DNA of 64,000 bases from Mesorhizobium sp. M00.F.Ca.ET.216.01.1.1 (GTDB lineage: Bacteria > Pseudomonadota > Alphaproteobacteria > Rhizobiales > Rhizobiaceae), in the NCBI RefSeq assembly GCF_004010325.2, contig NZ_SADR02000010.1, positions 124,001 through 188,000 on the forward strand. The letters run 5' to 3'. Below the pieces are notes generated by a model. The model was given only the letters and a program-made list of their open reading frames with translations. It did no database searches and was not told the DNA's origin. Shown here piece by piece: positions 43,615 to 52,318 of the stretch; position 1 is the stretch's first letter, and each line of letters begins with the position of its first letter. The position numbers and the translations under genes are program-made.

Positions 43615-43887
43615 GTGCCAACATGCCCGAGCAGTTCGAGCAGTTGGACGAGCTTCTCGTCACGCTGGGTGCGAGCGTGGGTCGATCATGAAGTCATCAA
43701 TCTCGCGGTCGGCCGCCTGGCTCTTTACTACGCGGAAGAGAACCCCGACGAGGTCGTCGTCGTCCTCGACGACAAGACCGAGGCTCTGATCCGCGAGCTC
43801 GAGGCCCAGCATGGCCACCTTCGGCACGCCATACTACGCTGCAACTTGATGGTGGATCGGCGGGATTTAACGCATACGCCGAAATAA
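43615..43887 (+). pseudogene. Possible frameshifted small gene fragment
   Basis: The 3' part (from about 43690) encodes a charged, coding-like stretch with VINLAVGRLALYYAEENPDE and VVVVLDDKTEALIRELEAQH. The 5' part in that frame is an implausible serine run, while another frame starting at ATG 43623 reads MPEQFEQLDELLVTLGASVG before a stop. A single frameshift near 43685 would join the two into one small gene. No family is recognised. Confidence 0.35.
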
Positions 43888-44133
43888 CTGCTGGCACTCG
43901 GACATGTCATAGGCGCTGTCCGCTCTTGGAGATCGGCGAATGCAGCTTTGACGACCGAGATCTTGCCATTAACTGCCAAGCGACTAGTCCGCGACAGTCC
44001 GGCCTGTGGGCCGAAGATCACTTCCTGGCGGCAAAGCCAGACTGGGCGGCGATCGATCGCACTAGAAAATGTTGGCACTTGCAACTCGCGCTGGGGATAT
44101 TCATGGTCGACCGCAAGAATTGCAAATGTTCTC
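43888..44133. other. Intergenic stretch, nothing supportable
   Basis: The GC content is lower than in the neighbouring operons. Open frames exist on both strands but carry no recognisable motif or ribosome binding site. It could be eroded foreign DNA. Confidence 0.3.
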
Positions 44134-44850
44134 TCACGCTCCGCCCATATAGATATCCATGATCTGCCGGTCGTCGCGCACGTCCCGAGGCGTTCCCTCG
44201 AAGCGCTTTTCGCCGGCCGCCAGGATGTAAAGCTTGTCCGCAATTGGCATCGCCTCGCGGATGTTCTGCTCCACCATCACAATGCCGATGCCGTGCGCGA
44301 TGAGGGTGGTAATGCGTTCGAGCGTCTCGATGACCATGGCCGGCGATAACCCGGCGGAAGGCTCGTCGAGCAGAATGAAGCGCGGTTCCGAAACCAGCGC
44401 TCGCGCCAGCGCAAGCATTGCCTGCTCGCCGCCCGAAAGCGAACCGGCCGCGGTGCGCCGCCGCCGTGCCAAAGAGGGATATTGCTCGATCAACGCCTCG
44501 ATGCGCTGCTCGACTAGCCGCCGGTCCGCGATGGCGTAGCCACCCATGCGCAAATTCTCCATCACTGTCAGGCGCGGAAACACACCGCCGCCCTGCGGCA
44601 TCAGCACCAACCCCTGGCGCACCACCTCATGGACGGCAAGGTTGGAGAGCGTTGCATCGCCCAGGCTCGCCGTGCCGCTCCACACCGGCAGCGCGCCGAC
44701 AATGGCCTTGAGCAGGGTCGACTTGCCACTGCCGTTCGGCCCGAAGATGCAGGTGATCTTGCCAGCCTCCGCGCTCAGCGAGACGCCATGGACGATCTCC
44801 TGCTTGCCGTAGCCAGTGACGATGTTGTCGGCAGTGAGCGTGGTGCTCAT
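44134..44850 (-). CDS. livF: Branched-chain amino acid-type ABC ATPase LivF
   Basis: A 238-residue LivF-type ATPase: Walker A GPNGSGKSTLLKA, signature LSGGEQAMLALARAL, Walker B FILLDEPSAGLSP. The ATG at 44850 overlaps the livG stop (ATGA); the longer frame runs into livG. It is the last gene of the Liv-type importer operon. The ligand may be branched-chain amino acids or another amide or aromatic acid, as HAAT importers vary. Confidence 0.92.
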   Translation of the reverse strand: MSTTLTADNIVTGYGKQEIVHGVSLSAEAGKITCIFGPNGSGKSTLLKAIVGALPVWSGTASLGDATLSNLAVHEVVRQGLVLMPQGGGVFPRLTVMENLRMGGYAIADRRLVEQRIEALIEQYPSLARRRRTAAGSLSGGEQAMLALARALVSEPRFILLDEPSAGLSPAMVIETLERITTLIAHGIGIVMVEQNIREAMPIADKLYILAAGEKRFEGTPRDVRDDRQIMDIYMGGA

Positions 44851-45593
44851 TGCGGCCGCCCCAGATAGGTCTGCATAACCTCCGAATTGCGAACGATGTC
44901 GTTGAAAGAGCCGTTGGCCACGACACGGCCTGCATCCATGACGATGATGCGGTCGCACACATTGCGCACCATCTCCATGTCGTGCTCGATGACCAGGAAG
45001 GTGATGCCGCGCTCGCGCAGCCGCGCGATGGCCTCCAGGATGATCTTGCGGATGTTGGGATGCACGCCCGCTGTCACCTCGTCGAGCAGAATGAGCGAGG
45101 CTTGGCGCATGATGACGCGCCCGAACTCCAGCAGTTTCTGCTGGCCGCCCGAAAGATCGGAGGCGCGATTGTCGGAGACATGCTCCAGCTTGAGCAGCGC
45201 CAGCGTATCGGCTGCCCGTTCACGCGCGCCCCGCCAATGGCCCTCGGCCGCTGCCACCAGCAGGTTTTCGGTGACGCTCATATTGTCGAACATGGCCGGA
45301 ATCTGGAAGGTGCGGGCAAGCCCCAGCCGCGCGATCGCGTGAGCCTTTCGGCCGCCGATTTCGTGACCGTCGAAGCGAATCTGGCCACGATCCGGCATCA
45401 CCGTGCCCGATACCAGGTTGAACAGAGTCGACTTGCCGGACCCGTTAGGCCCGATCAGGCCGGCGATCTCGCGCCGACCGACGTCCAGGGAGACACCGTT
45501 TACGGCCTTGATGCCGCCGAAATGGCGGTAGAGTTCGCGCACGACGAGAATAGGGTCGCCGGCTCCAGCCGTTTTGCCCTCGGCGGCGCTCAA
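44847..45593 (-). CDS. livG: Branched-chain amino acid-type ABC ATPase LivG
   Basis: A 248-residue LivG-type ATPase with Walker A GPNGSGKSTLFNL, signature LSGGQQKLLEFGRVIM and a Walker B of LILLDEVTAGVHP, where DEV replaces the usual DEP. The start is inferred to be TTG at 45593, overlapping the livM stop (TTGA) and preceded by a GGGAGGG ribosome binding site; the frame upstream lies inside livM. A BCA C-terminal extension closes the protein. Confidence 0.88.
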   Translation of the reverse strand: MSAAEGKTAGAGDPILVVRELYRHFGGIKAVNGVSLDVGRREIAGLIGPNGSGKSTLFNLVSGTVMPDRGQIRFDGHEIGGRKAHAIARLGLARTFQIPAMFDNMSVTENLLVAAAEGHWRGARERAADTLALLKLEHVSDNRASDLSGGQQKLLEFGRVIMRQASLILLDEVTAGVHPNIRKIILEAIARLRERGITFLVIEHDMEMVRNVCDRIIVMDAGRVVANGSFNDIVRNSEVMQTYLGRPQ

Positions 45594-46588
45594 CTGGGCC
45601 CTCCCTGGCCGTCGCCGGCAAGATTGCCGACCGCCTTGTCCAGCACGGCGCCAGACTTGGCCCCGCGCCTCGAAAACAGGCCGGCGATGCCGTTCGGCAG
45701 GAACAGCACCACCAGCACGATGGCCGCGCCTAATATGGCGATATAGAAGGCGGTGTCGCCCCAGTACATCCAGATGATGCGGTTGACGACGAACAGCGCC
45801 ACACCGCCCAGTGCCGGCCCCCACAGGCTGCCCAGCCCGCCCAGCAGCACCATTACCACCATCTGGTCGGTGATGTCGCCGCCGAAGACGCTGTTCGGAT
45901 TGATGAAGGTGACCCAGTAGGCGAAGATCGCGCCGAATACCGAGGCGGTGACGGCGCTGAGCACGAAGGTCTGCAGCTTGACCAGCGAAGTGTTGATACC
46001 CATTGCCTCTGCCGCCGGTTCGTGGTCGCGCAGCGCCTTGACCTTCAGGCCGAAACGCGAGCGCTCGAACAGCGCCCAGGTGATGAGATAGGTCAGCGCA
46101 GCCGCGCCGAACATGGCGAAGTAAAAGAAGCGCTCATCGAGAAAGGGCGGCAGCCCAATTCCGCCGATGCCGCCGGTGAAATCCATCACCGAGGCGAACT
46201 GGATGAGCACCTCGGCGAAGGCCCAGGTGGCTATGGCGAAATAGGCGCCGCGCAGGCGCAGCGTCGGCGCGCCGATGATGATGGCAAACAGCGCCGTCAC
46301 CACGATACCAGCCGGGAGGGTGGCGAAGAAGGGCCAGGCGAGCTTGTCGCCCATCAGCAGCGCCGTGACATAGGCGCCGAGCCCGAAGAAGGCCGAATGG
46401 CCGAAATTGATGTAGCCGGCATAGCCGCCGAGTATGTTCCAGGAGCAGGCCAGCCCCGCCCACATCAGCGCGCCGGTGGCGATGCGCAGCCAGAAGTTGT
46501 TGACCAGCATCGGCAGGAGCGCCAGCACAACGATCACCGCGATCAGCAGGAGGAGGCCGGTCCAGCGTGGCTTCATGTCCGGCCTCAC
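45590..46588 (-). CDS. livM: Branched-chain amino acid-type ABC permease LivM
   Basis: A 332-residue permease with about 8-10 helices and the LivM signature CSWNILGGYAGYINFGHSAFFGLGAY near 48-73. The GTG at 46588 overlaps the livH stop (GTGA); an ATG 12 bp later (46576) is an alternative. The C-terminal 30 residues are polar and cytosolic. Confidence 0.9.
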   Translation of the reverse strand: MRPDMKPRWTGLLLLIAVIVVLALLPMLVNNFWLRIATGALMWAGLACSWNILGGYAGYINFGHSAFFGLGAYVTALLMGDKLAWPFFATLPAGIVVTALFAIIIGAPTLRLRGAYFAIATWAFAEVLIQFASVMDFTGGIGGIGLPPFLDERFFYFAMFGAAALTYLITWALFERSRFGLKVKALRDHEPAAEAMGINTSLVKLQTFVLSAVTASVFGAIFAYWVTFINPNSVFGGDITDQMVVMVLLGGLGSLWGPALGGVALFVVNRIIWMYWGDTAFYIAILGAAIVLVVLFLPNGIAGLFSRRGAKSGAVLDKAVGNLAGDGQGGPS

Positions 46589-47469
46589 AAGCCGTGCCGC
46601 AGGATCCCGCGCGGGGATACGAGCAGGACGAGGAACAGCGTGGCGAAGATCGCCAGCAGCGAATAGCTCGACCCGACATAGGTCGCGACGAAGGCTTCGA
46701 TGACGCCGAGCAGCAGGGCGGCGACAAGGGCACCGCCGACGGAACCCAAGCCGGCAAGCACAGCCACGAAGAATGCGAACAGCGTATAGCGCAGGCCGAC
46801 CTCCGGATTGACTGAAAAAATTGCGCCCATCAGCACGCCGGCCATGGCGGTGATGCCTGCGTAGAGCCCGTAAACATTGGCGCTGAGGCGGCGGATGTTG
46901 ACGCCCATCAGCGCGGCGTTCTGCCGGTTTTCAGCCGTCGCTCGGATCGCCAGCCCATAGCGGGTGCGGTAGAGGAACAGGAACAGTCCGCCGGCGATGG
47001 CGATCGCGAACACCGCCGCCGCCACGCGGATCAGCGGCACCGTCACCGGCCCGACGGCGAGGCTCTCGCCGCTCAACGCCGTCGGCACGCTGTGGGTATT
47101 GAAGCCCCACGCGGTCAGCATGCCGCCGCGCAGCAGCGTGAACAGGCCGAAGGTCAGCGCCAGCGCCATCAATTCCGGCCGCGCCGTGCGGCTGTTGCGG
47201 ACATTGTAGAGGATCGGCCCGATCAGATAACCGATGGCGCCGAACAGCACGAAAGCCACCGGGATCGCCAGGAATCCGTCGACGCCCAGTCCGGCGGCCA
47301 TATAGTAGCCGAGATAGCCACCTAACACGACCCAGCCGCCCACGGCGAAATCGATGACGTGCAGCACGCCGAAAGCGAGCTGGAATCCGATCGTAAAGGT
47401 GCCGATGACGCCGCCGATCAGAAGGCCGTTCAGCAAGGTCTGTAGGAAAAGATCCAAGGCGGGAACCAT
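46585..47469 (-). CDS. livH: Branched-chain amino acid-type ABC permease LivH
   Basis: A 294-residue permease with eight or so helices and the LivH core (IRATAENRQNAALMGVNIRRL near 190-210; VAALLLGVIEAFVATYVGSSY). It is transcribed after the binding-protein gene with a 151-bp gap and overlaps livM. Confidence 0.9.
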   Translation of the reverse strand: MVPALDLFLQTLLNGLLIGGVIGTFTIGFQLAFGVLHVIDFAVGGWVVLGGYLGYYMAAGLGVDGFLAIPVAFVLFGAIGYLIGPILYNVRNSRTARPELMALALTFGLFTLLRGGMLTAWGFNTHSVPTALSGESLAVGPVTVPLIRVAAAVFAIAIAGGLFLFLYRTRYGLAIRATAENRQNAALMGVNIRRLSANVYGLYAGITAMAGVLMGAIFSVNPEVGLRYTLFAFFVAVLAGLGSVGGALVAALLLGVIEAFVATYVGSSYSLLAIFATLFLVLLVSPRGILRHGL

Positions 47470-47620
47470 CCGTCAGTCATGCAAACTAAAGTGCGGGCCG
47501 CCGCGGCAAGGCGACCGCACTCCATGGCATGGTCCGTCATTTTCCGAGCACGCGCAACCGTCGTTGTTCCGCCGGGCAGGGTGATGGCGACGAGGCCGCC
47601 CGCACCCTGTCCGAAACCAC

Positions 47621-48895
47621 CTATTTCCAGGCCGGCAGCGGGTAGGTGAGGTCTGCCGCCGCGGCCTCCTTCGGGCCCACTGCCACCGTCTTGCCGCCCT
47701 GAATCTGGATCAGCACCGGCACCGGCTGGACGTTGTCATGGTAGTGGTTGCCTTCCTTCTCGAACTTGATCGGCCCGTAGAAGGTTTGGATGTCGGTCTC
47801 GGCGATCGCGTCCTTCAACGCCACCCTGTCTTCGGGCGTAAGCACCGGCTTCTTGCCGAGCCGCTTGACGGCATCGCCGAAAACGAGACCGCTGGCCGCG
47901 CAGGCCGCTTCGGTATAGTCGGGCTCGTGCCCGGACTTCTTTTGCGCCATCTCGGCAAACTCCCTTGCGGTGCCGAAGACGTCGTCCTTGTATGGAACCG
48001 ATGGCAGCCACACGGAGACGCCGCAGGTGCCGTCGGCGTCCGCGGCGAGCGCCTGGGCGAAGGCCGGGTCGGTGACGCCATAGTGCATTATCAGCGCCTT
48101 AGGCCGGAAGTTCAGCGACTTCGAGGTCTTGACGACGTTGATCAGCGGCTCCTCATGGCCGCCGACGGCGACGATGTCGGGATTGAGCGCTGCGATCTTA
48201 GAGATGACCGGGGTAAGGTCGCCCGAGGCCGGCACCAATTCGTAGGCGACGACTTCCAGTCCGGCCTCCTTGGCCCCGTCGCGAAAACCTTCGCCGGTTT
48301 CCTTCGAGAAGGGCTCGTTGACGCCGATCACCGCAATCGTCTTGGCCATGGGGTTAGACAGTTTCGCCAGCACGGCCAGCGACTTACCCGCAGTGGTGTC
48401 CACGGCCGGGATGATGCCGAAGTTGAATTCCGGCTTGGCCTTCCAGACGTTTGGCGATTCCGCGGAGCCGGAAATCATCGGCACCTGGTACTTCTGGCAG
48501 ATCGGCTGCACGGCGATGGTCGAGCCGCTGGTGTAGGGGCCGAATAGCACGTCGACCTCGTTCTGGACGATCAGGCGCTCGGCGGCGTCGGCGCCGGTCG
48601 CCGGGTTGCTCTGGTCGTCACCGTAGAACATGTCGACCTTGAAAAGCTCGCCGGCGACCTCGACACCGCCCTTGGCGTTGATGGCCTCCGCCCACAGATC
48701 GTAGCCACGTTTGGTCAGGTTGCCGCCGAGGATGTTCTCGCCCGACAGCGAGGTGATAACGCCCGCCTTGAAGGTCGCCACCTGCGCTCGTGCCGTTCGT
48801 ACGAACGGCATTCCCAACGGGCCGGCCGCGAAGGCGACAGCGCTGACGCTGAGGAACCGGCGGCGCGAAAAACCTTTGCTGTTCGTGGACATCAC
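47621..48895 (-). CDS. ABC substrate-binding protein, LivK-like, Tat signal
   Basis: A 424-residue Peripla_BP_6 (LivK-like) protein and first gene of the operon. The N terminus has a twin-arginine signal (SRRRFLSVSAVAFAAGPLG), so it is probably exported folded by Tat. The mature protein shows the family VGGHEEPLINVVKTSK and FGPYTSGSTIAVQPICQKY segments. Ligand unknown. Confidence 0.9.
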   Translation of the reverse strand: MMSTNSKGFSRRRFLSVSAVAFAAGPLGMPFVRTARAQVATFKAGVITSLSGENILGGNLTKRGYDLWAEAINAKGGVEVAGELFKVDMFYGDDQSNPATGADAAERLIVQNEVDVLFGPYTSGSTIAVQPICQKYQVPMISGSAESPNVWKAKPEFNFGIIPAVDTTAGKSLAVLAKLSNPMAKTIAVIGVNEPFSKETGEGFRDGAKEAGLEVVAYELVPASGDLTPVISKIAALNPDIVAVGGHEEPLINVVKTSKSLNFRPKALIMHYGVTDPAFAQALAADADGTCGVSVWLPSVPYKDDVFGTAREFAEMAQKKSGHEPDYTEAACAASGLVFGDAVKRLGKKPVLTPEDRVALKDAIAETDIQTFYGPIKFEKEGNHYHDNVQPVPVLIQIQGGKTVAVGPKEAAAADLTYPLPAWK

Positions 48896-49170
48896 TCAAC
48901 TCCCTTCATCCGGTTATCAGATTGGAAACCGACGATATCTCTTGTTTATACCACTGTATGCCTTTTGTGCGGACAAGGAAGATTTGCCGGCGTCAACAGG
49001 GGACGGTTTCGGTGGCGCGGCCTTTCTCGCAAAGAACGTCGGCCGTCACGTGATGAAGGCGCTCAAAGAAATGATCGTCCTCAACGGTCGCCTTCAGGAA
49101 CAGCTTGACGCGCGCTCGGAACCGCGTCCGCTAGGAGGAACGGCGGTGAAAACATGCTCCGCCGCTGTCA

Positions 49171-49339
49171 CGCCAGAACGAGGCCTTCGACCGCAAACTC
49201 GCGGAGCCGCGCTCGCTGGCCGATTCGGCAAAGCCCCGCCGTGTCTATTTCGAGCTGTAGCAGATGATCCGTGACGAGTGCCGGACCATCATTCCGGCCT
49301 TTGCCAGCTGGATCGACGCGGCGCGCCAGGAGGTTAATC
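49171..49339 (+). pseudogene. Remnant of a peptide-type ABC substrate-binding protein
   Basis: Reading from 49171, the plus strand encodes RQNEAFDRKLAEPRSLADSA, then KPRRVYFEL, an in-frame TAG, then QMIRDECRTIIPAFASWIDA. This matches the C-terminal pattern of DppA/SBP_bac_5 proteins (a helix ending with Y-E-M-Q-x-I-V-R-D, then I-P-x-F-A-N-x-V-D-A). The rest of the gene is missing on the 5' side, and the fragment stops where a truncated RES gene begins. Confidence 0.6.
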
Positions 49340-49586
49340 CCTCCCGCCGGTCGCGCAGCACGGTCTCGAGGAAGCACACCTTCAGGGAGTCACCGAGGTA
49401 AAGAACGCCAAACCGATTGACGTCAACACGGGGTCGAGGATCGCTGAATCGGCTCGGCGACTTCCCGTATCCCAACGGAACGGGATACGGGCTCCAGTAG
49501 ATCCGGCCGAATGTCCGTCCCCGCAGTATGGTCTCGATTTCGAGCTTTGCGCGCCCGAAATCAGGTGGTGGCAAAACGCCAGGCAT
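49245..49586 (-). pseudogene. RES-domain toxin, truncated
   Basis: The first 83 or so residues match the start of a RES-domain toxin: FGRIYWSPYPVPLGYGKSPSRFSDPRPRV (key residues R and F), then GVLYLGDSLKVCFLETVLRDR. After about residue 83 (49340) the frame continues into the antisense of the ABC-protein remnant, so the catalytic C-terminal half is lost. The ATG abuts the antitoxin stop (TGA then ATG), as in normal RES-Xre modules. RES toxins degrade NAD+; this one should be inactive. Confidence 0.75.
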
Positions 49587-50027
49587 TCAGTCGAAATCGC
49601 CCTTGGCCATACCTTCCGCAACGGCCAACACCGAGGCATCATCGCCTTGCTGAAGGGCTCGGAGGCCGGTCCGCCCATCGAGCGCGCCGTGACGCGACAC
49701 CAAAAACCGGTAGACCGCCCAGGCATTATTGCCCAACGTCGCATGGAGTGCCGGCAATGCCCCGAACGGCCGGCCGTCCTTGTCGAGTTGCCAGACAGGA
49801 AAGCGGAAGCCGCGCTTGGCGCCGTCGACCCCGAGCACCTGCCCGCTCTGCCGCCTGGCGTTGACCGTCACCCGCGATGTGCCGAGCAACTTGGCAAAGG
49901 CTTCCGCACTCAGCATGTCCTCGCCGGCGACAATTTCGGCGACACGCTTGCGGCCACGCTCGCGCGCCGCGGCGAGCGCCGCTTCAAGTTCAGCATCGGG
50001 CTTGCCCGCTTTCTCGACGGGAAACAT
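49587..50027 (-). CDS. RES-Xre type antitoxin, MbcA/ParS/Xre toxin-binding domain
   Basis: A 146-residue antitoxin: residues about 35-60 form a helix-turn-helix-like region (MLSAEAFAKLLGTSRVTVNARRQSG), and the C-terminal half (ALPALHATLGNNAWAVYRFLVSRH) is the toxin-binding domain. It is intact while its toxin partner is truncated, which is the usual order of decay. The frame reads on upstream of the ATG with coding-like composition but no start codon, so the original gene may have been longer. Confidence 0.75.
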   Translation of the reverse strand: MFPVEKAGKPDAELEAALAAARERGRKRVAEIVAGEDMLSAEAFAKLLGTSRVTVNARRQSGQVLGVDGAKRGFRFPVWQLDKDGRPFGALPALHATLGNNAWAVYRFLVSRHGALDGRTGLRALQQGDDASVLAVAEGMAKGDFD

Positions 50028-50267
50028 GTCATCCGAAGCGATCGGCTGTTCCTCGACCGGCGTGATCGTCTGCGCGCCGGCCGCCGGATCGACCTCTTTT
50101 CCGATTTCTACGTCGAAGCACCTCCGCCGTACGATCCTAGAGGCGAGCCGCTTTTCTCACCTGCGCCTGCTGCCATTATCTCCTCTGTGTCATCGTCGAA
50201 CAGGAAACAGACGTGGGAACAGCAGACGAACTGTGTTCTGCCACAGGTCAGCACAGTTCCTGAGCCT

Positions 50268-50471
50268 GTGACCTTGGAGAGAATTGACCGCGCTCTTGAT
50301 ACGATCGCCCTAGCCATCCACAAGGCCGGCAATAACGGACGAGCGTATCTTCCGATTTACGAGCGTCTTGAATGCGAAAAGAAGAAATTAATGGCAGAGA
50401 CGAGCGCAATGTTGCGCGTCCAGGAGCGGCTCAAACAATCTCGGGATCGAACGGCAAAGCAATCTTTTTGA
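50268..50471 (+). CDS. Small hypothetical protein next to the integrase
   Basis: A 67-residue frame from GTG 50268 reads VTLERIDRALDTIALAIHKA, then a charged helical region with YLPIYERLECEKKKLMAE. Its composition is coding-like, unlike the sequence before it in the same frame. Its last 41 bp overlap the 3' end of the convergent integrase gene. The start is uncertain. No function recognised; similar small proteins near integrases are common in rhizobial islands. Confidence 0.5.
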   Translation: MTLERIDRALDTIALAIHKAGNNGRAYLPIYERLECEKKKLMAETSAMLRVQERLKQSRDRTAKQSF

Positions 50472-51813
50472 GTTCGTCGTGACGCCATTGCAGCGATCCG
50501 CCCGAACCATACTCTACACGCTCGATCGTGTGGCCCATCAAGATCTTGCGAAGCTCACTGTCGATGCCTGCCTCTTTCATGCGATCCTCAAAACTGTGTC
50601 GGAGGGAGTAAATCTTGTGCTTTGGCGTGGGGAAAAGTTTATTGGTTTTGAAAAACTTATTTAGGTTTGCAGAAAGCGCCTCTTCGCGATTGCGGTAACG
50701 CGGAAAGCCCCGCGGATTTTTCCTGAAAACTTCCAGCGCGATGCCGACCAGCGGTACATCGCGCACGGACCATTCGGTCTTGATTTCGCGCGGATCATCG
50801 GCATCCTCCCGTGGGGTGATGCGAATATACGGAACCGGCGTATCGATGAAGATCACTGTCTCGTCGAGATTGCATATCTCGCTTGGCCGCGCGCCTGTCT
50901 CGATCAGAGCCAGAACGCAGCGACGCGCTTGAGGATCCAGGGATGCTAAGGCGTCCGGCCTCATGATTTGATCGGATATCCATTGGGTTTCGAATGATGG
51001 CCGTTTCCGACGGCGCTTGCCGCGCTCCGAAAAGCGGAGGTCATCGAATGGGGTGCCTTTTTGTTCCTCGCCCAGATGAGCGAAATAGCGCCTGTAGAGA
51101 TCCCGCATATTGCCGAGATCTCGATTGCCGGCCGACGCGGAATGTGTGGCGGGTCCGACTTCTGGCGGCGGTGCAACGCGCCTGAGCCAGAACCGGTAGA
51201 AGGTCAATCCGTCCTCGCGCGTGATTTCACCGATGGGCTTGTCGCCGACAAGGGCAACAAAATTGTTGATGGCTCTCTGCTTTACCTTCTTCCACATTCG
51301 GCGCTGCGACTGGCTCTTGCCTACCACTTCATGTGCCATGATCTCATCGGCATAGACATCAAAGGCTTCGGAGATTTTGACGGGCGGCACTCGCACACCG
51401 CCGAGAAGAGCGTCGGCCACGGCCGGGGCCGCTTGAACGCGCTCCAGCGCCTCGACACGCTTTAAAATTGAATCGACATTCTGAAAGCCTGCCACCTGTC
51501 CGTTCGAAAGATAGGAAACGCCCATGGCTTCAGCCCGGCGAACGGCGTCGCGATACTGATCGAGTGCCGACCTTGTTTCGCCGCCGGAAAGAAGTATGGC
51601 CCACAGGGTCTTATCCGCGTCTTCGAGCTTGTCGCGCATAGCACGTGCAAGGCGGCGCTCATCCGTTTCCAGGGATTTGCGAATGAACCTGCCGCGATCG
51701 TCTATGCCGACCATCTTGGCAGGCATTCGCCGATGATAATAGAAAACCCCGTCACGCTGAACGAGGTAGCGATCCGGGTCTCTGGCGGGCTCTGCGACGG
51801 CCTCTTTTCGCAT
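50431..51813 (-). CDS. Tyrosine recombinase (integrase)
   Basis: A 460-residue phage- or island-type integrase. An N-terminal DUF6538-like part (RYLVQRDGVFYYHRRMP near 15-31) is followed by a core-binding domain (about 145-250) and a catalytic domain. Catalytic residues are Arg309 in TGARPSE, Arg405 and His406 in YSLRHSF (the usual box II His is Tyr402), His428 in ILMGHTI and Tyr435 as the nucleophile. It reads away from tRNA-Leu, whose 3' end lies 138 bp upstream, the usual arrangement for an element integrated into a tRNA 3' end. Confidence 0.9.
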   Translation of the reverse strand: MRKEAVAEPARDPDRYLVQRDGVFYYHRRMPAKMVGIDDRGRFIRKSLETDERRLARAMRDKLEDADKTLWAILLSGGETRSALDQYRDAVRRAEAMGVSYLSNGQVAGFQNVDSILKRVEALERVQAAPAVADALLGGVRVPPVKISEAFDVYADEIMAHEVVGKSQSQRRMWKKVKQRAINNFVALVGDKPIGEITREDGLTFYRFWLRRVAPPPEVGPATHSASAGNRDLGNMRDLYRRYFAHLGEEQKGTPFDDLRFSERGKRRRKRPSFETQWISDQIMRPDALASLDPQARRCVLALIETGARPSEICNLDETVIFIDTPVPYIRITPREDADDPREIKTEWSVRDVPLVGIALEVFRKNPRGFPRYRNREEALSANLNKFFKTNKLFPTPKHKIYSLRHSFEDRMKEAGIDSELRKILMGHTIERVEYGSGGSLQWRHDELKKIALPFDPEIV

Positions 51814-51831
51814 GGGCCAAACTCGCGATGT

Positions 51832-51867
51832 ATCTCAGTTTGTATCGCAGTTTGTATCGCAGCAAGG
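51832..51867. repeat. Three 12-bp iterons between integrase and tRNA-Leu
   Basis: Direct 12-bp units start at 51832 (atctcagtttgt), 51844 (atcgcagtttgt) and 51856 (atcgcagcaagg). The first two differ at one base; the third matches over seven bases. They lie in the 138-bp gap before the integrase ATG, where arm-type integrase or excisionase binding sites are expected. Confidence 0.6.
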
Positions 51868-51950
51868 CGAAAAAGCCAAGCGCCCCCACACAAGGGGCCA
51901 CTACCATCCTGACATTTCAATGAGTTAGAGGTGCTGCTTCCAAAATTTAA

Positions 51951-52035
51951 TGGTGCGGTCGAGAAGACTCGAACTTCCACGGGTTGCCCCACAGCGACCT
52001 CAACGCTGCGCGTCTACCAATTCCGCCACGACCGC
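51951..52035 (-). tRNA. tRNA-Leu (GAG)
   Basis: An 85-nt tRNA with encoded CCA: acceptor GCGGTCG/CGACCGC, a D-arm with GAATTGGTAGA, anticodon stem CAGCG/CGCTG with loop TTGAGGT (anticodon GAG at 51999-52001), a long class II variable arm, and a T-loop TTCGAGT. Its 3' end faces the integrase gene and is the probable attachment site. Confidence 0.95.
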
Positions 52036-52069
52036 ACGTGGTAGGAGCCGGAATGGGCCGGCCCGCGGC

Positions 52070-52098
52070 GTGTAGCAAATCGTTTCCGGCGAAACAAG
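52070..52098 (-). promoter_or_regulatory. Candidate promoter of tRNA-Leu
   Basis: On the minus strand, CTTGTT (52093-52098) and CTACAC (52070-52075) are 17 bp apart, close to the alphaproteobacterial CTTGAC/CTATAT pattern. The -10 lies 35 bp before the mature tRNA 5' end. Confidence 0.5.
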
Positions 52099-52202
52099 TG
52101 CGCGCTGAGCAATAATCGCCTCACGATTGGCATAATGGTCCAAAGGCTTGAAACGCGGTCCGAACTGGACGTTTCTGCCAATTGCCGCCATATGAAGGAC
52201 TA

Positions 52203-52305
52203 ATGCATGTCGCCCAAAGCGCGCAGCGGTTTTGGGATCAACGATATGCCTGAAACAAACATCTAAAGTGTGCCGTATGAATCCCTTCAAACGCGACGCG
52301 CTTTA
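52203..52305. repeat. Palindromic mosaic repeat, family A, copy 2
   Basis: The first half is 52203-52249 (ATGCATGTCGCCCAAAGC to CAACGATATGC). The second half, 52263-52305, is a hairpin with CTAAAG and CTTTAG ends. The layout and spacing are the same as copy 1 at 6057-6158. It ends 13 bp before the lipB ATG, directly upstream of the ribosome binding site, so it is probably in the lipB leader RNA. Confidence 0.8.
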
Positions 52306-52318
52306 GGCGAGACACACT

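Noticed and set aside
43926..44162. 78-codon plus-strand frame
   Set aside because: No ribosome binding site, family motif or coding-like composition; overlaps the livF 3' end.
48896..49170. Complete gene upstream of the peptide-binding-protein remnant
   Set aside because: The frame has coding-like pieces (for example around 49020-49110) but no start, motif or continuity with the remnant.
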